DNA of 64,000 nt, taken from positions 62,001-126,000 of the forward strand of contig NZ_JAUSLE010000004.1 of assembly GCF_030646845.1 (NCBI RefSeq). The letters are read 5' to 3'. This stretch comes from Rhodoferax sp. (lineage in GTDB: Bacteria; Pseudomonadota; Gammaproteobacteria; Burkholderiales; Burkholderiaceae_C). Shown here in pieces: positions 9,620 to 17,559 of the stretch (position 1 is its first letter; each line of letters begins with the position of its first letter). The position numbers and the translations under genes are program-made. The notes under the pieces were generated by a model, which was not told the DNA's origin, did no database searches, and was given only the letters and a program-made list of their open reading frames with translations.

Positions 9620-10078
9620 TCAATCAGGCAGCTGAAGAGCGCGATCGACGCGCTCCTTCAACTCGGGACCCCGATAGAGAGTCAGGTCGCTGGCGATGCT
9701 GCCGCGCACCAACTTTTCCGCGGCGCTGCTCAAACAGGGTCGGAGTTCGCCCAGCATCGGACTGGTGGCAATCAGCACGAGTGCATTGCATCGTTGCGCG
9801 GCCACTCCCTCGTTGAGGTAGTCCGCCAGTTGTCGGGCGAAGCTGCCACGCTCTTTGGCGTGGGCCTCTGTGCGGGGCTCAAATTGCGTGCCAGCGTGCC
9901 CGGTGCGACCATGCCCCTTTCCGGCAGCGCCCGTCAAGTCGCCCCCGCCGGCCTCGCCAGTCAGGCTGGTGTGAGGATGCACGAAATCGGCTAGTTCGGT
10001 GAGCGAGTGATCCGTGGCATGACGCTCGAAGCAACGTGCCCGCTCGGCGTTCGCTATCAGAATCCAAGTCTTGTCCAT
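9620..10078 (-). CDS. Host attachment / baeRF-family protein
   Basis: A 152-residue cytosolic protein of the family often named 'protein required for attachment to host cells' (Host_attach), structurally related to release-factor-like domains. The N-terminal strand TWILIANAERARCFE and the C-terminal TSPMLGELR and LVRGSIASDLTLY segments are typical. A glycine/histidine-rich linker lies at about residues 41-65. The family name comes from one phenotype and the biochemical role is not known; the context here is proteostasis, so a ribosome or stress role is as plausible as attachment. It lies 24 nt after groEL in the same operon. Confidence 0.8.
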   Translation of the reverse strand: MDKTWILIANAERARCFERHATDHSLTELADFVHPHTSLTGEAGGGDLTGAAGKGHGRTGHAGTQFEPRTEAHAKERGSFARQLADYLNEGVAAQRCNALVLIATSPMLGELRPCLSSAAEKLVRGSIASDLTLYRGPELKERVDRALQLPD

Positions 10079-10102
10079 AATTTTCCTTTTGTTGCGTGTT
10101 CG

Positions 10103-11737
10103 CTAAAAAATGGGTGCGTTGCCCTCTGGACTCAACGCACCCTCATCAGGAGATTGCCTGCGGGCTGTGGCAATCATGCAGTCGGTGGTCAGAATCAGGC
10201 TGGCGATGGACGCGGCATTTTGCAGCGCCAGCCGTGTGACCTTGGCCGGATCGATCACACCCATTTGCAGCAGGTCACCGTAAGTCCGGGTTGCCGCGTT
10301 GTAGCCGAAGGCTTGATCCGGCGATTCGTCGACCCGGTTGAGAATCACCGAAGGCTCATCCCCCGCGTTGCTGACGATACGACGTAGCGGTTCTTCGAGT
10401 GCGCGCGAAACAAGGCGAATGCCTGATGTTTCATCAAGCGTACTGCCGGTCAAATTTTCCAGTGCACGTCGCGCCCGCAGCAACGCCACGCCGCCACCGG
10501 GAACGATGCCTTCCTCCACGGCAGCCCGGGTCGCATGCAGGGCATCTTCAACCCGCAGCTTGCGCTCCTTCAACTCGGTCTCAGTGGCGGCACCCACCTT
10601 GATCAGGGCGACACCGCCGGCCAGTTTGGCGGCCCGCTCGTCGAGCTTTTCGCGGTCGAAATCGCTGGTGGCGAGTTCGCGCTCCTTGCGGATGGTGGCA
10701 ATCCTCTCGTGAATCGCCTTGGGCTGGCCGGCGCCACCAATCAGCGTCGTGTTTTCCTTGGTGATTTCCGCGCGTGTGGCGCGCCCCAGATCCGACAGCT
10801 TGACCTTGGCCAGGGTCAACCCCACCTCATCGCTGACGACGCTGCCCCCGGTCAGGACAGCAATGTCCTGCACCATCGCCTTGCGCCGGTCGCCGAAGCC
10901 CGGCGCCTTGACGGCACAGGTTCTGATGGTGCCGCGAATCGTGTTGATCACCAGCGCGGCCAGCGAATCGTTGTCTACCTCCTCCGCGATCACCAGCAAG
11001 GGCCGGCCGGCCTTCACAATCTCTTCGAGCAGCGGCAGGAGGTCCTTCAGTGACGACAGCCGGCCTTCACACAAGAGGATCGCCACATCTTCCAGCACGG
11101 CGCTTTGCCGCTCGGCATTGTTGATGAAGTACGGCGACAAAAAGCCCCGGTCAAACTGCATGCCCTCCACCACTTCGAGCACACTGACCAGCCCGGAGCC
11201 GTCTTCGATCGAGATCGCGCCCTCACGCCCCACCTTGTCAATGGCACTGGCCAGCAGGTCGCCAATGGATCGGTCGTTGTTGGCCGAAATCGCCGCCACG
11301 TGCGCAATCTCCTGCGAGGTGGTGCAGGGTTTGGCCATCTTCCTGATTTCAGCGACCACGGTCTCGATGGCCAACTCAATGCCGCGCTTGAGATCCATCG
11401 GATTCATGCCGCCGGCCAGATACCGCAAACCTTCCTGAATCATGCCGTGGGCCAGCACGGTGGCGGTGGTGGTGCCGTCGCCCGCCATCTCGCTGGTGCG
11501 GGCGGCGACCTCGCGCAGCAACTGCGCGCCCATGTTTTCAAACCGGTCTTCCAGCTCTATCGATTTGGCCACCAGAACGCCAGAATTCACGATCTGCGGC
11601 GGTCCGAAGTCGCGCTCCAGAATGACAGTCCGTCCGCGTGGACCCAGGGTGACCTTGACCGCCTCAGCCAGCGCATCCACGCCCCGGCGGATCTTGTCGC
11701 GGGCGGCATCGTGGAAGATGAGCTGCTTCGGTTTCAT
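10103..11737 (-). CDS. groL: Divergent GroEL-type chaperonin, 544 aa
   Basis: A group I chaperonin subunit. The sequence aligns without gaps with E. coli GroEL over the first 54 residues and keeps [12 protein letters not shown] (D87), [25 protein letters not shown] (the D398 equivalent) and [12 protein letters not shown]. The loop that reads TITKDGV in E. coli is QIVNSGV here, so the ATPase residue D52 is serine (codon 11582-11584). The glycine-methionine tail is replaced by a short tail ending GNAPIF. No groES gene lies in the window and the gene follows a lipoprotein by 6 nt, so this is an accessory paralogue, not the groES-groEL operon copy. It should assemble, but ATP turnover may differ. 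Confidence 0.95.
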   Translation of the reverse strand: MKPKQLIFHDAARDKIRRGVDALAEAVKVTLGPRGRTVILERDFGPPQIVNSGVLVAKSIELEDRFENMGAQLLREVAARTSEMAGDGTTTATVLAHGMIQEGLRYLAGGMNPMDLKRGIELAIETVVAEIRKMAKPCTTSQEIAHVAAISANNDRSIGDLLASAIDKVGREGAISIEDGSGLVSVLEVVEGMQFDRGFLSPYFINNAERQSAVLEDVAILLCEGRLSSLKDLLPLLEEIVKAGRPLLVIAEEVDNDSLAALVINTIRGTIRTCAVKAPGFGDRRKAMVQDIAVLTGGSVVSDEVGLTLAKVKLSDLGRATRAEITKENTTLIGGAGQPKAIHERIATIRKERELATSDFDREKLDERAAKLAGGVALIKVGAATETELKERKLRVEDALHATRAAVEEGIVPGGGVALLRARRALENLTGSTLDETSGIRLVSRALEEPLRRIVSNAGDEPSVILNRVDESPDQAFGYNAATRTYGDLLQMGVIDPAKVTRLALQNAASIASLILTTDCMIATARRQSPDEGALSPEGNAPIF

Positions 11738-11743
11738 GGTCGC

Positions 11744-12163
11744 TCAAGTGGCGCTCTTGCGGAAATTTTCGATGCCGTTCTTCAGCTTGCCCAGAGAATT
11801 ACCGAACGACTCTTTCATCTGATTCCATGAGTCAACCGTCGCCGACTTCAGCTCGGTGAGACGCTGTTGCGTGTCACGCAGGTCGGCTTCAAGTTTTCCG
11901 ACTTCCTCGCCAAGCTTTGCTTTGGTCTCAGCATTGGCAGCCTCGGCCTTTGCCTTGAATTCGGCAATGGCACCGCGCAGCTCATCCAGCTCTTTTTGCG
12001 CAGTGTCGGAGAATGCCTTGCGCTCCCCCTGTTGCTGATCAACCTGGCCGGACGCAGCGGGGGGCTTCTGTAGTTCAGGCTGGGGTGGCTTGATCTTGTC
12101 GCATGAGACGCAGGTCGCCGCCAAAACAAAAATGAAGCCAGTCGTTGTTAAAAAATGTTTCAT
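11744..12163 (-). CDS. Small coiled-coil lipoprotein (putative)
   Basis: With the ATG at 12163, preceded by GAAAGGACTGATC, the product has 139 residues. An N-terminal hydrophobic stretch (residues 3-18) ends in two cysteines (ATCVSC), a weak lipobox, so lipidation is possible but not certain. A proline-rich linker follows, then an alanine/lysine/glutamate-rich helix of roughly 80 residues with heptad character. The frame is open up to 12232 but that extension is cysteine-rich and lacks a ribosome site. It is the first gene of the operon that continues with groEL. No specific family recognised; an envelope spacer role is a guess. Confidence 0.7.
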   Translation of the reverse strand: MKHFLTTTGFIFVLAATCVSCDKIKPPQPELQKPPAASGQVDQQQGERKAFSDTAQKELDELRGAIAEFKAKAEAANAETKAKLGEEVGKLEADLRDTQQRLTELKSATVDSWNQMKESFGNSLGKLKNGIENFRKSAT

Positions 12164-12250
12164 GATCAGTCCTTTCACTCTTGCGCATGGGCATGTCATC
12201 TGTTGACACTGAACACAACTGGAATCTCGCACCTGGCTCGGCGGACCACG

Positions 12251-12264
12251 TTGCGAAACGTCAA
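12251..12264 (-). promoter_or_regulatory. FNR/FixK-like dyad for the lipoprotein-groEL operon
   Basis: Read on the minus strand it is TTGACGTTTCGCAA, matching TTG[AC]-N6-[TG]CAA. A weak -10 (GAGATT on the minus strand, 12223-12228) follows after 22 nt, and the lipoprotein start is 88 nt away. It could also act toward the BON gene. Confidence 0.5.
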
Positions 12265-12289
12265 CTGCTCAATGAAAAGCGGTTTCAGC

Positions 12290-12305
12290 TTTGAGAATTC
12301 TCAAA
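12290..12305 (+). promoter_or_regulatory. Perfect 16-bp palindrome, FNR/FixK-like, upstream of the BON gene
   Basis: TTTGAGAATTCTCAAA is its own reverse complement and contains TTGA-N6-TCAA. TACAGT at 12327-12332 follows after a 22-nt gap as a -10 element, giving a 5' leader of about 58 nt before the ATG at 12397. Confidence 0.6.
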
Positions 12306-12396
12306 AATAACTATGCCGGCTTTGTCTACAGTCATTCAAGCGCCACAACGGCACCTTGGCCGGATGGCGTTGCGTTCCCATTGGAGGAGAGAGCTC

Positions 12397-12636
12397 ATGA
12401 AGACAGATGCAGAGTTAAAAGCAGACTTGATGGAGCGGCTTGACGCGATTCCCGCTGTCAATGCCTCCGAAATTGAAGTCATGGTTGACAACGGAGTGGT
12501 GACCCTGAGCGGCCAGGTTGACACACATCAAACGAGATTCCAGGTTGAAAGAACGGCCAGGCGGGTTCCCGGCATGCGTGGTCTGGAGATTAAGGTGAAA
12601 CCGACGCAACCGACTTCAAAGAAACATCACCATTAG
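12397..12636 (+). CDS. BON-domain protein, 79 aa
   Basis: A single BON (OsmY/nodulation) domain: acidic helix ELKADLMERLDAIP, then strand IEVMVDNGVVTLSGQV with the conserved glycine, then VERTARRVPGMRGLEIKV. The tail is Lys/His-rich (KKHHH). The start at 12397 has a strong GGAGGAGAG ribosome site; the frame extends upstream to 12313 through the promoter region and that part is rejected. There is no signal peptide in the chosen form, so it is probably cytosolic, unlike OsmY. BON domains bind membranes or partner proteins under osmotic and envelope stress. It has its own FNR-like promoter. Confidence 0.82.
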   Translation: MKTDAELKADLMERLDAIPAVNASEIEVMVDNGVVTLSGQVDTHQTRFQVERTARRVPGMRGLEIKVKPTQPTSKKHHH

Positions 12637-12676
12637 GCGATTTTCTCTGGTGTTTCACGCCAGATTGGTTCGCACC

Positions 12677-12693
12677 CTGCGCTAGTAGCGCAG
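12677..12693. terminator. Hairpin between convergent genes (weak terminator candidate)
   Basis: CTGCGCT-AGT-AGCGCAG is a perfect 7-bp stem with a 3-nt loop between the convergent BON and small helical genes. There is no T-tract, so intrinsic termination is uncertain. Confidence 0.35.
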
Positions 12694-12709
12694 AGGCATA
12701 TTCCCGGTT

Positions 12710-12919
12710 TCAAGAGGACGGATGGCGGGCCGACATCACTTGCTCCAGCAGATGCCGAAGCGTTTCCTCGCTTTGTTTTTTCCGTTCACTGTCATGCTCA
12801 AATTGCCAGTCTTTCAAAGCCAGCGATAGCTCGACAAACGCATCGCGCAATTCGAACAACGCTGCACTGACCTCGCCGATGGTCTTCGCCATCTCGGTCT
12901 TTGACTCAGAGTCTTTCAT
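12710..12919 (-). CDS. Small helical protein, 69 aa, unknown function
   Basis: I do not recognise a family. The product is almost wholly helical and charged, with a core ALFELRDAFVELSLALKDW that would form an amphipathic helix, then EHDSERKKQSEETLRHLLEQ. No cysteines, signal peptide or membrane segment. It is supported as a gene by an AGGAG ribosome site 7 nt before the ATG and by a dedicated promoter: TTGCGAAAAGTCAA on the minus strand followed after 22 nt by TATATT. It lies downstream of the lon gene on the same strand. An adaptor or regulator of the stress proteins is possible but not shown. Confidence 0.65.
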   Translation of the reverse strand: MKDSESKTEMAKTIGEVSAALFELRDAFVELSLALKDWQFEHDSERKKQSEETLRHLLEQVMSARHPSS

Positions 12920-12977
12920 GGCTCAACTCCTGACGTGTGACTTGCCGCAAATATAGCGGGGCTGACCCTGTTGATAG

Positions 12978-12991
12978 TTGACTTTTCGCAA
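12978..12991 (-). promoter_or_regulatory. FNR/FixK-like dyad for the 69-aa gene
   Basis: On the minus strand TTGCGAAAAGTCAA; TATATT (12950-12955, minus) lies 22 nt further as the best -10 in the set. The gene start at 12919 is 59 nt from the dyad, close to the 58 nt seen at the reductase gene. Confidence 0.68.
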
Positions 12992-13064
12992 GTGGACGCC
13001 GTGCACCGGAATAAATTGTGTGTCCGGATCGTGGATGCGACATCCGCAAGGATTTGGCGCCGGG

Positions 13065-15500
13065 TTATTGCGCCGGGTCAGTGCGGTCTGCCTCAACGGC
13101 GATGCGCACCGCCTCCTCGACGTCTTCCAGAAAAACGAACTCAAGTTGTTGCCGGGCCTGCTGCGGGACTTCTTCCAGGTCTTTGCGGTTGCGCGCCGGC
13201 AACATCACCCGTTTGATCCCCGCGGCCAGTGCTGCCAACACTTTTTCCTTGATGCCGCCAACCGGCAACACCAGCCCGCGCAGGCTGATTTCTCCGGTCA
13301 TGGCGACGTCGTTGCGCACGGGCCGGTCCATGAACAGGGAGGCCAGCGCAATGAACATGGCGACGCCGGCGCTGGGTCCGTCTTTTGGAATCGCTCCGGC
13401 AGGCACATGAATGTGAACGTCCGTTTTTTCGAAGACGGCAGGATCCAGCCTGATCGTTGCCGCCCTTGATTTCACCAGGGTCAGGGCTGCCTGCGCCGAC
13501 TCCTTCATCACGTCCCCCAGTTGGCCGGTCAGGATCAGGCGGCCGCTGCCAGCGGTGCGGCTGGCTTCGATGAACAGGATGTCACCTCCCACCGGCGTCC
13601 AGGCCAGCCCGGTGGCGACGCCCGGCATGCCCGCACGCAATGCAACTTCATTTTCGAATTTGGCTGGACCGAGTACTTCCGCCAGGTCCGGTGCATCGAC
13701 ACGCACCGCCTGGACCTCACCCTCGGCAATGCGCACCGCTGCCCGGCGGCACACGGCGCCAATCTGACGTTCCAGATTGCGCACGCCAGCCTCGCGGGTG
13801 TAATCGCGAATGATGGCGGCAATCGCGCCATCGGTGATTTCCAGTTGCTCGGGCTGAAGCCCACTGTCGTCCAGCTGGCGCGCCACCAGATACCTGCGTG
13901 CAATCTCGCGCTTCTCTTCCTGCGTATAGCCGGCAAGATGCAATACCTCCATGCGGTCGCGCAACGGGCCGGGAATGGTGTCGAGGACGTTGGCGGTGGC
14001 GATAAACAGGACCTGGGACAGATCGTACGGAACCGACAGATAGTTGTCGCGGAAAGTGTTGTTTTGCTCCGGGTCCAGCACCTCCAGCATGGCGGCGGAG
14101 GGGTCGCCATGGATACCGGTTCCCAGTTTGTCGATTTCATCGAGCATCATCACGCAGCCGCGTGTGCCGGCTTTTTTCAGCGCCTGGATGATGTTGCCGG
14201 GCAGCGCGCCAATGTAGGTGCGCCGGTGGCCGCGTATTTCTGCCTCGTCGTGCACGCCGCCCAGCGACACGCGAACGAATTTCCGGCCCAGGGCCCTGGC
14301 GATCGACTGGCCGAGCGATGTCTTGCCGACGCCAGGCGGACCCACCAGGCAAAGAATGGGGCCGTGGCCGCCGGGCTTGAGCTTGCGCACCGCCAGAAAC
14401 TCAAGAATGCGCTTTTTCACTTGTTCGAGCCCGAAGTGGTCGGCGTCCAGAACGTGGCGGGCCTGGGCCACATCAATGGCATCGGGCTCGGGGTCCTTCC
14501 ATGGCAACTCGACCAGCCAGTCGAGGTAGGTACGGACCATCGAATATTCGGCTGAGCCGTCGGACATGCGTTCAAGCCGCTTGAGCTCCTTGCCGGCCTG
14601 CTTGGCGACTTCTTCAGGCATGTTGGCGTCGGCGATCAGTTTGCCCAGCTCGTTGATTTCAGCGACATTGCCTGCCGCGTCCTCCCCGAGTTCCTTTTGA
14701 ATCGACTTGAGTTTCTCGCGCAACAGATACTCACGCTCGCGCTGTCCCATGCTTTCTTTGGTGCGCTTGTCGATGTCGCGCGAGAGCTCCAGCACCTCGA
14801 TGCGATGCACCAGCATGTCAAGCACCCGGTCCATTCGGCTGCGCAGATCCACTTCTTCCAGCAGTTCCTGTTTCTCGGACGCCTTGATATCCACGTACCC
14901 GGCCACCAGGTCGGCCAGCATGCCCGGCGCATCGACGCCCTGGACTGCATGAACCATTTCCTGGGGTACTTGCGGCAGCAGTTGCAGGACTTCCAGGGCC
15001 CGCTCCTTGAGTTGCAGGAAGCGCGCCTCGATTTCCTTGTCACCCTCGACCACGCTTTCAACGATGCGCTCGATGGTGGCCACTGTGAACGCAAAACCCG
15101 CAAGGTAGCCGGTCACGCGAAAGCGCTGCTGGCCCTGGCAAATGAGATGGTGGGTGCCGTCGGGCGTCGTGACGTAACGCAGGATGGAGGCGATCGTGCC
15201 CACAAGCGGCAAATCATCCGCTTCGGGTGTCTCCACGTCCGGGTCTCGCTGCATCAGGATGCCAACGGGACGCCCCGCCTTGACGGCGTATTGGGCCGCC
15301 GCAATGGAACTCTCGCGGCCAATGGCAATGGGCACAATCATGCCGGGGAAGAGCACCATGTTTCGCACGGGCACGATGATCATGGCGTCGTCCGGAACGT
15401 TGCCAGTGTCGTCGGGTCCTTTCCCTTGTACCCCCGCGGCGGGCTTGCCCGCTTCCGGGTCGAGGTCCTTGTTTTCCAGCAGCTTGATGACTTGGTTCAT
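13065..15500 (-). CDS. lon: Lon-type ATP-dependent serine protease, 811 aa
   Basis: A soluble AAA+ protease. The N-terminal substrate-binding domain begins IIVPVRNMVLFPGM near residue 41 after a charged 40-residue lead absent from E. coli Lon. The ATPase has GPPGVGKTSLG; the protease domain has catalytic S710 in DGPSAGVAM and K753 in GGIKEKV, exactly 43 residues apart as in E. coli Lon. The start codon overlaps the stop of the Hsp20-like gene as ATGA, so the two are translationally coupled. Linkage to a small heat shock protein rather than clpX suggests a second, stress-specific Lon; the housekeeping copy would be elsewhere. Confidence 0.95.
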   Translation of the reverse strand: MNQVIKLLENKDLDPEAGKPAAGVQGKGPDDTGNVPDDAMIIVPVRNMVLFPGMIVPIAIGRESSIAAAQYAVKAGRPVGILMQRDPDVETPEADDLPLVGTIASILRYVTTPDGTHHLICQGQQRFRVTGYLAGFAFTVATIERIVESVVEGDKEIEARFLQLKERALEVLQLLPQVPQEMVHAVQGVDAPGMLADLVAGYVDIKASEKQELLEEVDLRSRMDRVLDMLVHRIEVLELSRDIDKRTKESMGQREREYLLREKLKSIQKELGEDAAGNVAEINELGKLIADANMPEEVAKQAGKELKRLERMSDGSAEYSMVRTYLDWLVELPWKDPEPDAIDVAQARHVLDADHFGLEQVKKRILEFLAVRKLKPGGHGPILCLVGPPGVGKTSLGQSIARALGRKFVRVSLGGVHDEAEIRGHRRTYIGALPGNIIQALKKAGTRGCVMMLDEIDKLGTGIHGDPSAAMLEVLDPEQNNTFRDNYLSVPYDLSQVLFIATANVLDTIPGPLRDRMEVLHLAGYTQEEKREIARRYLVARQLDDSGLQPEQLEITDGAIAAIIRDYTREAGVRNLERQIGAVCRRAAVRIAEGEVQAVRVDAPDLAEVLGPAKFENEVALRAGMPGVATGLAWTPVGGDILFIEASRTAGSGRLILTGQLGDVMKESAQAALTLVKSRAATIRLDPAVFEKTDVHIHVPAGAIPKDGPSAGVAMFIALASLFMDRPVRNDVAMTGEISLRGLVLPVGGIKEKVLAALAAGIKRVMLPARNRKDLEEVPQQARQQLEFVFLEDVEEAVRIAVEADRTDPAQ

Positions 15501-15901
15501 GTGAGTTGCTCAAGATGGAGTCTCAGGCAGCCGTTCTCCAGTTGCATCTCGACCAGCCGATAGTCGCCTTCGGGCAGGTCGATGCGGCGCTCGAAGCGCC
15601 CGTACGGAATCTCCAGCCGCAGAATGGCGCCCGGGCCAAAGCTTGCACCCAGCGCCCGCTCGCCACGAACCATGATGGTCTGCTGTTCGAGGGTGACCTC
15701 GAACTGTTCCGGCGCGACACCTGGTAGCGCGATGAGCAGGCCCAGCACGCGCCCGTTTTCGTACATGTCGACCGGAGGCTCCCAGCAGGGTGATTCGGCG
15801 ACCTGGCCAATCAGGAAAAACTGGCGCTGAAGCCGGTCTGCCGTCTGAAGCAGTTCGACGGCTTCGGCCAGCATCCATTCTCTGGGATCACGGCGTTGCA
15901 T
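15497..15901 (-). CDS. Hsp20 / alpha-crystallin-like small heat shock protein
   Basis: A 134-residue protein with an alpha-crystallin fold: VDMYENGRVLGLLIALPGV, then EQFEVTLEQQTIMVRGER, then RFERRIDLPEGDYRLVEMQLENGCLRLHL. The C-terminal I-x-I motif of typical sHsps is missing; the chain ends HLEQLT. The N-terminal 40 residues are a helical lead. GGAAAAGGAAAATCA precedes the ATG. It is the first gene of a two-gene operon with lon, which suggests that it holds unfolded clients for degradation; this is inference from coupling. A FNR-like dyad and TACGCT -10 lie upstream. Confidence 0.85.
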   Translation of the reverse strand: MQRRDPREWMLAEAVELLQTADRLQRQFFLIGQVAESPCWEPPVDMYENGRVLGLLIALPGVAPEQFEVTLEQQTIMVRGERALGASFGPGAILRLEIPYGRFERRIDLPEGDYRLVEMQLENGCLRLHLEQLT

Positions 15902-15970
15902 TGATTTTCCTTTTCCATCCGGCAGGTCTCACGGGTGGACAAAGCGTAAGTTCGACACCCGGGCGAACGC

Positions 15971-15984
15971 TTGACAAATCGCAA
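15971..15984 (-). promoter_or_regulatory. FNR/FixK-like dyad for the hsp20-lon operon
   Basis: Minus strand TTGCGATTTGTCAA, identical to the box at 7242-7255. TACGCT (15943-15948, minus) follows after 22 nt, the same hexamer as at the reductase promoter. A weaker relative (TGGACAAAGCGTAA) lies at 15936-15949. Confidence 0.68.
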
Positions 15985-15985
15985 G

Positions 15986-16006
15986 AAGCCGGGCGCTCGC
16001 CGGCTT
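15986..16006. repeat. Inverted repeat between two FNR-like boxes
   Basis: AAGCCGG, 7-nt spacer, CCGGCTT: a perfect 7-bp inverted repeat filling the space between the divergent dyads at 15971 and 16005. No T-tract follows. It could be a second operator or a hairpin. Confidence 0.45.
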
Positions 16007-16018
16007 GATGATTGTCAA
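16005..16018 (+). promoter_or_regulatory. FNR-like dyad for the cfa gene
   Basis: TTGATGATTGTCAA has a canonical TTGAT left half. A weak -10 (CATCGT, 16041-16046) follows after 22 nt and the cfa ATG lies 51 nt from the dyad. Confidence 0.6.
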
Positions 16019-16068
16019 CGCCACTGGCTGGCCATCAAGGCATCGTCAGAGGTCATGGAGGTTGCCAC

Positions 16069-17280
16069 ATGTTCTTTGAAAAACGTTTTTTGAAAACGAT
16101 GGACCAGATCCGTGCGAAGGCCACCGTGCCATTGCGCATCGAGCTGTGGAATGGTCGCCAGTTTGACTTTTCCAGCGACCCGAGTGTGACGGTAACCATC
16201 CCGAGTTCGTCGGCGCTTCGTTACTTCATCGCACCGAACCTCAACAAGTTGGGAGAGGCCTTTGTCGAGGGTCATATCCGGGTTGATGGCTCGCCGAAAA
16301 ACGTGTTCAAGGTCGCGGAGGGACTGGCGCGCAATGTGACGGCGAGGCTGCCGTCGGCGGTTCAGTGGGCGAGAAATCACAGTCGGGATCGCGATCGCAA
16401 GGCGATCGAATACCACTACGACGTTGCCAATGAGTTCTACTCGCTGTTTCTTGACCGCGACATGGTTTATTCGTGTGCCTATTTTCAAAACGAAACAGAC
16501 ACCCTCGACGCGGCCCAGAGCCAGAAGCTCGACCATATCCTGAACAAGCTGATGCTCAAGCCGGGCGAGAAATTCCTCGATATCGGCTGTGGCTGGGGGG
16601 CGTTGATCATCCGTGCGGCGCAGAAATATGGCGCCATTGCCACCGGTATCACTCTGTCAAAGAACCAGTTTGATCTGGCACAGGAAAAGATCCAGCGTGC
16701 TGGCCTGGCCGACCGTTGCCGCGTGCTGCTGTGTGACTACCGTGACCTGAATGAACCGCAGGCGTACGACAAGATTGCCAGCGTCGGCATGTTTGAGCAT
16801 GTTGGCCTGAAGAACCTGCCCACCTATTTCAGGGCGGTGCATGGCCTGCTCAAAGATGAGGGACTGGTTCTCAACCATGGCATCACAACCAGCGATGTGG
16901 AGAGCCGGTGGATTGGCATGGGTGCCGGTGAGTTCATCGACCGCTATGTGTTCCCCGACGGGGAGTTGCCGCATGTTTCTCTGGCCCTGAAGGAGATGGC
17001 CGGTGCCGGGCTGGAGGTGGTGGATGTCGAGTCCTTGCGGCGGCACTATGCCCGCACCTGCGAGGCGTGGTCAAACAACCTTGAAGCCCGCCGGGATGAA
17101 GCCATGGCTATTGCGGGCGAGCGCCGCTACCGCATCTGGCAGATCTATCTCGCCGGTTGTGCCCATGGTTTTGCCAATGGCTGGATGAATCTTTACCAGA
17201 TTCTGTGCAGCAAGGCCGAAAACAACGAGCTGCGGCAGCAGCCGCTGACACGCGACTATATGTACGCAGGCCGGTCCTGA
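16069..17280 (+). CDS. cfa: Cyclopropane-fatty-acyl-phospholipid synthase
   Basis: Transfers a methylene group from SAM to unsaturated acyl chains of membrane phospholipids, a known response to stationary phase, acid and low oxygen. The 403-residue protein has SAM motif I FLDIGCGWGALI, the GITLSKNQ motif, and active-site segments SVGMFEHVGLKN and RRHYARTCEAW. The N-terminal 100 residues match the Cfa lipid-binding lead. The ATG at 16069 has GGAGGTTGCCAC upstream; the open frame before it runs through promoter DNA. It diverges from hsp20-lon and shares its regulatory region. Confidence 0.95.
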   Translation: MFFEKRFLKTMDQIRAKATVPLRIELWNGRQFDFSSDPSVTVTIPSSSALRYFIAPNLNKLGEAFVEGHIRVDGSPKNVFKVAEGLARNVTARLPSAVQWARNHSRDRDRKAIEYHYDVANEFYSLFLDRDMVYSCAYFQNETDTLDAAQSQKLDHILNKLMLKPGEKFLDIGCGWGALIIRAAQKYGAIATGITLSKNQFDLAQEKIQRAGLADRCRVLLCDYRDLNEPQAYDKIASVGMFEHVGLKNLPTYFRAVHGLLKDEGLVLNHGITTSDVESRWIGMGAGEFIDRYVFPDGELPHVSLALKEMAGAGLEVVDVESLRRHYARTCEAWSNNLEARRDEAMAIAGERRYRIWQIYLAGCAHGFANGWMNLYQILCSKAENNELRQQPLTRDYMYAGRS

Positions 17281-17358
17281 GCGGTGCCCGGCATCGTGTG
17301 GCCAAGCCCGGCGACGGGGCTGTTTGCAAAGCCCGCCGTGCGGGGGTATCGTTCGGGG

Positions 17359-17535
17359 ATGAAAAAACAAAGTTTCTGGAACGTCGACCTGCTGGAGTTG
17401 TTCAGGCTCTGGATCAGCGACATGGGGACGTTCCTGATGACGACCCTGATGTTCGTGGGCCTGTCGATGCCGGTGGTCATCCCGGCGCTGATCCTTTGGT
17501 ATCTTCTGTCGATCAACTGGAGCATGAGCCCGTGA
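17359..17535 (+). CDS. Small single-pass membrane protein, 58 aa
   Basis: No family recognised. With the ATG at 17359 the product is a short charged lead (MKKQSFWNVDLLELFRLW) and one long hydrophobic segment (about residues 24-52, FLMTTLMFVGLSMPVVIPALI), ending SMSP. GGGG lies just upstream but is a poor ribosome site. It sits 78 nt after cfa on the same strand and could be co-expressed. Coding status rests on length, hydrophobicity and position only. Confidence 0.5.
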   Translation: MKKQSFWNVDLLELFRLWISDMGTFLMTTLMFVGLSMPVVIPALILWYLLSINWSMSP

Positions 17536-17559
17536 AGAATTGCTCCTGACGGCGGCAAC

